8,726 nucleotides of DNA from Lentisphaeria bacterium (GTDB lineage: Bacteria > Verrucomicrobiota > Lentisphaeria > Victivallales > UBA1829): contig JAFTIQ010000088.1 in assembly GCA_017456805.1 (NCBI GenBank), positions 1-8,726 of the forward strand, read 5' to 3'. A model generated the notes under the pieces. It made no database searches. It was not told the DNA's origin and saw only the letters and a program-made list of their open reading frames with translations. Position numbers and translations under genes: made by a program. Of this stretch, positions 5,576 to 8,726 are shown one piece after another (the first letter of the stretch is position 1; each line of letters opens with the position of its first letter).

Positions 5576-6781
5576 ATGGCAAAGGGTTCGGGAAAAAAGA
5601 ACAGAGAGGCGAAGAAATCTTCTGAAAAGGAGATTTCCTCCTCCGGAGTCCGTTTTCGTTGGAAAACGTATGCGTTCCTGACCCTTTTGCTTGTCGTTGT
5701 TCTCGGAATCGGATTCTCTTATTTCCCCGAAGAACAGGTTCCGGACGGAATCAGACCGGTTCATATTTACTGTCTCCGGTTCCGGAATACTCTGATCGCC
5801 CGCAGCGGGCTGGATCTTTACCGCTATGATGATACAGCAACGGTGCGGACAGCGGATTCTCCTGATATTCCGGTATATTTTGCCCCCGGGTTCCGGATCA
5901 CGGAAGGACTCTGCCAGTTCATCAACTCAGCCCAGAGCTCTCTGGAGGTCTGCATTTATGATTTGGATCTTCCGGAAGTGGCAGAGGCTTTGATCAATGC
6001 AAAAAAACGCGGGGTGACCGTTGATTTGGTCATTGACACAGACAACCGGAAACTGATTGCAGTGGAACGGCTTGCAAAAGCAGGGATCCGGATTGTCACG
6101 GATAAGCGGGCAACAATCATGCATCATAAATTTGTCATTGCAGATGCCCGCCGTGTCTGGACTGGTTCCTTCAATTTCACCGAAAACGGCGAAGGTAAAA
6201 ATGACAACAATGCCCTGATCCTGGAATCTCCTGAGATCGCGGCATGTTATCTTCATAAATTCAATGAATATATCTCCGGGAATTTCAGCACTTCCGCTTC
6301 TGAAAAAACGGTCAAAGGGAAAGCCTTCATGGGAAAAATCCCTCTTGAAGTTGCATTTTCTCCCAGTGATGGTGTGGCTGATCTGATTTGCACCCAGCTC
6401 TCCTATGCAAGAAAAAAGGTCCGGATCATGGCATTTGTTCTGACTTCGGAAAAGATTGCACAGCAGCTTGGCGAGCTGGCAAAAAGAGGGGTCGATGTAC
6501 AATGTATTCTTGACCGCGGTCAGGCGCGAAGCCGATACAGTCAGGATCAATATTTGCTCGGATGCGGGGTGAAAACTTACATTTCGCCCAATGCCCGGGG
6601 GAAAATGCATCACAAAGTCATTGTGGTGGACGATGAAACCGTAATTACCGGAAGTTATAATTTTTCAGAGAATGCGGAAAACGGCAATGATGAGAACATC
6701 ATTATCATCCGGAGTCCGGAACTTGGGAAGTTGTTTGACCGGGAATTCAACCGTTGTTTGAATGGAACGAAAGGATATTGA
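5576..6781 (+). CDS. Membrane-anchored double-HKD phospholipase D-family protein
   Basis: A 401-residue protein. A very basic N-terminus (about 30 residues) precedes one membrane segment at about 32-50, so the enzyme part probably faces the periplasm. It has two PLD half-domains, each with a complete HxKx4D motif: His183-Lys185-Asp190, followed by GSFNF at 197, and His345-Lys347-Asp352, followed by GSYNF at 359. Both catalytic halves look intact. The Asn/Glu-rich tails after each motif (NGEGKNDNN, NGNDEN) recall the Nuc-like branch of the superfamily more than classical cardiolipin synthases, which are usually nearer 480 residues. Phospholipid or nucleic acid could each be the substrate, and the sequence does not decide. 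The ribosome site is weak (GGTGA, 5565-5569), so it may rely partly on translation from the gene before it. It stops two bases before the Skp start. Its place between two chaperones suggests an envelope role. Confidence 0.85.
   Translation: MAKGSGKKNREAKKSSEKEISSSGVRFRWKTYAFLTLLLVVVLGIGFSYFPEEQVPDGIRPVHIYCLRFRNTLIARSGLDLYRYDDTATVRTADSPDIPVYFAPGFRITEGLCQFINSAQSSLEVCIYDLDLPEVAEALINAKKRGVTVDLVIDTDNRKLIAVERLAKAGIRIVTDKRATIMHHKFVIADARRVWTGSFNFTENGEGKNDNNALILESPEIAACYLHKFNEYISGNFSTSASEKTVKGKAFMGKIPLEVAFSPSDGVADLICTQLSYARKKVRIMAFVLTSEKIAQQLGELAKRGVDVQCILDRGQARSRYSQDQYLLGCGVKTYISPNARGKMHHKVIVVDDETVITGSYNFSENAENGNDENIIIIRSPELGKLFDREFNRCLNGTKGY
6769..6775 (+). promoter_or_regulatory. Ribosome site that fixes the skp start
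   Basis: GAAAGGA at 6769-6775 lies eight bases before the ATG at 6784 and inside the last codons of the PLD gene. It favours ATG 6784 over the in-frame ATG at 6754. The latter would add ten residues (MFEWNERILN) in front of a perfect signal peptide. Confidence 0.8.
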
Positions 6782-6783
6782 AC

Positions 6784-7359
6784 ATGCTGAAAAAAATGTT
6801 GTTGCTGCTTCTTCTGTGCTGCACTGTTGCAGTCAGTGCCCAGCAGAAAATTGCAGTTGTGGATATGGATAAACTTTTCCGGGAATATTACAAGACCAAG
6901 ATCGTGGAAGCCAATCTGAAACGGCAGGCGGATATTTACAAAGAGTATGCCATGAAACTTCAGGAAGAGATCCGGCGGCTCCGGCAGGAATATGTGGAAC
7001 TGCGGGATGCTTCTCTGAATGTGGTTCTTACAGAGGCCGCCCGGGAAAGCAAACGTCTTGCGGCCAGGGATAAATACAATCAGATTCTTGCAAAAGAAAA
7101 TGAATTGAAAAATTACAACAGAGAAAAACAGGCGCAGCTCCGGGATGATCAGGATAAACAGAGAGCCAAAATCCTGGAGGATATCCGTACTGTTGTTAAA
7201 AATCAGGCTGTTCTCGGCGGATATCATCTGGTTCTGGACAGCACAGCACTTTCGATTTCAGGGCTTCCGGTTTTGATTTATTCCGAACCGGCGGCAGATA
7301 TTACAGCGTCCGTTCTGAAAGAATTGAACGCAGGACACAGAACCTCCCCCGCAAAATAA
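6784..7359 (+). CDS. skp: Skp/OmpH-family periplasmic chaperone
   Basis: A 191-residue secreted protein, somewhat longer than E. coli Skp (161). Residues 1-19 form a signal peptide, MLKK followed by a run of Leu, with probable cleavage at VSA before Gln20. The mature N-terminus, KIAVVDMDKLFREYYKTK, is the family's typical first strand and helix. A long charged coiled coil (about 35-140) follows, rich in Arg, Lys, Glu and Gln. A closing segment (YHLVLDSTAL near 147, DITASVLKELN near 172) matches the usual OmpH ending. Skp proteins form trimers that hold unfolded outer-membrane proteins in the periplasm. The start is set by a good ribosome site, and the distance to the PLD stop is two bases. 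It lies just ahead of lpxD, the classical skp-lpxD order, though bamA is absent upstream within this window. Confidence 0.88.
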   Translation: MLKKMLLLLLLCCTVAVSAQQKIAVVDMDKLFREYYKTKIVEANLKRQADIYKEYAMKLQEEIRRLRQEYVELRDASLNVVLTEAARESKRLAARDKYNQILAKENELKNYNREKQAQLRDDQDKQRAKILEDIRTVVKNQAVLGGYHLVLDSTALSISGLPVLIYSEPAADITASVLKELNAGHRTSPAK

Positions 7360-7377
7360 AACGGAAAGGATTGAAAA

Positions 7378-8433
7378 ATGGCAGAATATACCGCAGCTCA
7401 ACTGGCAGAGATCATTAACGGAACCATCAATGGCGATGCCGAACGGAAAATCACCGGAGTCAACTCTCTCGGACTTGCAACCGAACAGGATCTTTCTTTC
7501 CTCTCCACCATCAAATACCGTCATAAAATGGATGTCAGCAAAGCCGGAATCGTGCTGATCGGAAAAAATATTCAGGTGGAACCCTCTGAAAAGCGCACCT
7601 ACATTACCTGCGAAGATGCTGATAAAGCGTTCGGAAAACTGTGCGGACTTTTCACTCCGGAACCGATCAAATATGAACCCGGAATTGCTCCCGGAGCATT
7701 TGTTCATCCGACAGCAACGGTTGATCCCACAGCCTCCATCGGCCCCAACGCGGTCATTCAGGAAGGGGCTGTGATCGGAAAAAATACCGTGATCTGCGGC
7801 GGAGCTTACATCGGACACTTTGCGAAAGTCGGCGATGATTGCTTTATCAGTGCAAACGTCTCCATCATGCACCGCTGTATTCTCGGAAACAAAGTCATCA
7901 TTCATCCCGGTGCTGCCATCGGCGGAGACGGATTCGGATTCACCCCGACCCTCCGCGGTTTGATCAAGGTACCCCAGAACGGGATCGTTCAGATCGACAA
8001 CGATGTGGAAATCGGAGCAAACTCCACCATTGACCGTGCCCGTTTCGGAAAGACCTGGATCAAGAAGGGGGTCAAGATCGATAACATGGTCCACGTTGCC
8101 CACAACGTGATTGTCGGCAACTCTTCTGTCCTGATCGGTCAGTGCGGAATTGCCGGAAGTGCGGAAATCGGCTGTGGAGTGATTGTGGCAGCTCAGGCTG
8201 GAGTCAATGGACATATCACGCTTGGAGACGGCTGCCGGATTGCCGGAGCTTCTGCAGTCCAGAAGAGTGTTCCGCCGGGAGTTTCCGTATTCGGAACCCC
8301 TGCTGAAACAGAACGGGAATTCTTTGAACGCCATACCCTTCCCCGGAAGGTCAAACGTCTTGTCAGCCGGATCGAACAGCTGGAAGCCGCCCTTGCAGCT
8401 CTTACCGCAGAAAAGAAAGAAGGGGCAGAATGA
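7378..8433 (+). CDS. lpxD: UDP-3-O-(3-hydroxyacyl)glucosamine N-acyltransferase LpxD
   Basis: A 351-residue cytoplasmic enzyme of lipid A synthesis. It moves a 3-hydroxyacyl chain from acyl carrier protein to the 2-amino group of UDP-3-O-acylglucosamine, the third step of the pathway. Residues 1-100 are the nucleotide-binding domain (TGVNSLGLATEQDLSFLS near 26). Residues about 103-310 form the left-handed helix of hexapeptide repeats, such as PTATVDPTASIGPNAVI. The catalytic His is His242 in NMVHVAHNVIVG, equivalent to E. coli His239. FGFTP (186-190), typical of the family, is present. The C-terminal helix (about 320-345) corresponds to the part that docks acyl carrier protein. Length fits the family (about 340). 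The ATG has AAAGGA seven bases upstream. It begins 18 bases after skp, and its stop overlaps the next start by four bases. It shows that the organism makes lipopolysaccharide or a related glycolipid. Confidence 0.97.
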   Translation: MAEYTAAQLAEIINGTINGDAERKITGVNSLGLATEQDLSFLSTIKYRHKMDVSKAGIVLIGKNIQVEPSEKRTYITCEDADKAFGKLCGLFTPEPIKYEPGIAPGAFVHPTATVDPTASIGPNAVIQEGAVIGKNTVICGGAYIGHFAKVGDDCFISANVSIMHRCILGNKVIIHPGAAIGGDGFGFTPTLRGLIKVPQNGIVQIDNDVEIGANSTIDRARFGKTWIKKGVKIDNMVHVAHNVIVGNSSVLIGQCGIAGSAEIGCGVIVAAQAGVNGHITLGDGCRIAGASAVQKSVPPGVSVFGTPAETEREFFERHTLPRKVKRLVSRIEQLEAALAALTAEKKEGAE

Positions 8434-8726
8434 GCTTCAAGCTGCTGTTCCTGATCACCTGCTGTCTTCTGGCAGCAGGCTGTACGCATGTAAAGTACGG
8501 GGAATTTGAAGTTGAAGCAGTCAATACCGTTGCCGGAGTTTCAGCCGGAATGTCCAAAGATGGAGAGCATCTTGTTCTGGAACGGGGCGAACAGCGGCAG
8601 GCGATCTATATCCCGGGCAGTGTCACAGAACCGATTAAAGTGTACAGTTGTCAGGAAGCCCCTCTTCTTTTTGCAAGGATTTTCTATTTTGGCAGAAAGG
8701 GAGCCGCGGTTCTCAGAGTGGAATTG
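8430..8726 (+). CDS. Putative lipoprotein, start only (runs off the window)
   Basis: A frame open to the end of the window, 99 codons so far. It starts at ATG 8430 inside the lpxD stop (ATGA), the usual sign of coupled translation, with GAAGG at 8419-8423 as ribosome site. The first 17 residues (MSFKLLFLITCCLLAAG) are a lipoprotein signal with Cys18 as the likely lipidated residue. The mature part seen so far begins CTHVKYGEFEVEAVNTVAGV, ends near FGRKGAAVLRVEL, and has no motif I recognise. It looks like a small beta-rich envelope protein. As the last visible member of the skp-lpxD operon, a role at the cell envelope is likely but unproven. Confidence 0.82.
   Translation, partial: MSFKLLFLITCCLLAAGCTHVKYGEFEVEAVNTVAGVSAGMSKDGEHLVLERGEQRQAIYIPGSVTEPIKVYSCQEAPLLFARIFYFGRKGAAVLRVEL

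Noticed and set aside
5927..6613. A 228-codon open frame on the - strand opposite the PLD gene
   Set aside because: In register with the sense gene, whose two HKD motifs are unmistakable; no ribosome site or domain on the - strand.
6754..6783. An earlier in-frame ATG for skp
   Set aside because: It lacks a ribosome site, lies inside the PLD gene, and would place ten residues before an ideal signal peptide. ATG 6784 has GAAAGGA at the right distance.
7258..8334. A 358-codon open frame on the - strand opposite the end of skp and most of lpxD
   Set aside because: Again in register with the sense genes and a by-product of codon bias; no recognisable protein features.

Overview
The window reads as chromosomal DNA of a Gram-negative, probably anaerobic bacterium. 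It makes lipid A (LpxD), has a Skp-type periplasmic chaperone and two apparent lipoproteins, and carries a bacterial pyruvate phosphate dikinase of the kind used in PPi-linked glycolysis. The overall style (PPDK, a PpiD/SurA-like anchored chaperone, Skp next to LpxD, moderate GC) would fit the PVC group, for example Lentisphaerota. That placement is inference and was not checked by any search. All genes lie on the + strand, and no mobile element, CRISPR array, tRNA or rRNA was seen.

Layout. (1) 1-92: the last bases of an upstream unit, a strong intrinsic terminator (37-75), and a promoter whose -35 box lies in the end of the terminator. (2) 135-533: a small lipoprotein of unknown function with a GTG start. 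(3) 534-909: a 376-base gap without a gene but full of potential RNA structure. Successive helices can be drawn from about 614 to 905, and the last one covers the Shine-Dalgarno sequence of the next gene. (4) 910-3630: ppdK, intact, followed by two intrinsic terminators in tandem (3659-3696 and 3734-3772). (5) 3816-3843: a second promoter of the same design as the first. (6) 3888 to the window end: a tightly packed envelope operon encoding a PpiD/SurA-like membrane-anchored chaperone, a membrane-anchored double-HKD phospholipase D-family protein, Skp/OmpH, LpxD, and the start of another lipoprotein. Gaps between these genes are 23, 2 and 18 bases, then a 4-base overlap.

How the genes work together. 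ppdK appears to be an independent, highly expressed metabolic gene, with its own structured leader and strong termination. The downstream operon groups two periplasmic chaperones for outer-membrane proteins with a lipid A acyltransferase. The skp-lpxD pairing is a well known conserved neighbourhood. The PLD-family enzyme and the trailing lipoprotein are the unexplained members.

The most interesting signal is not a protein but the 534-909 region. It looks like a structured + strand leader or small RNA with possible translational control of ppdK. This comes from hand-drawn base pairing and has no folding-energy or covariation support yet.
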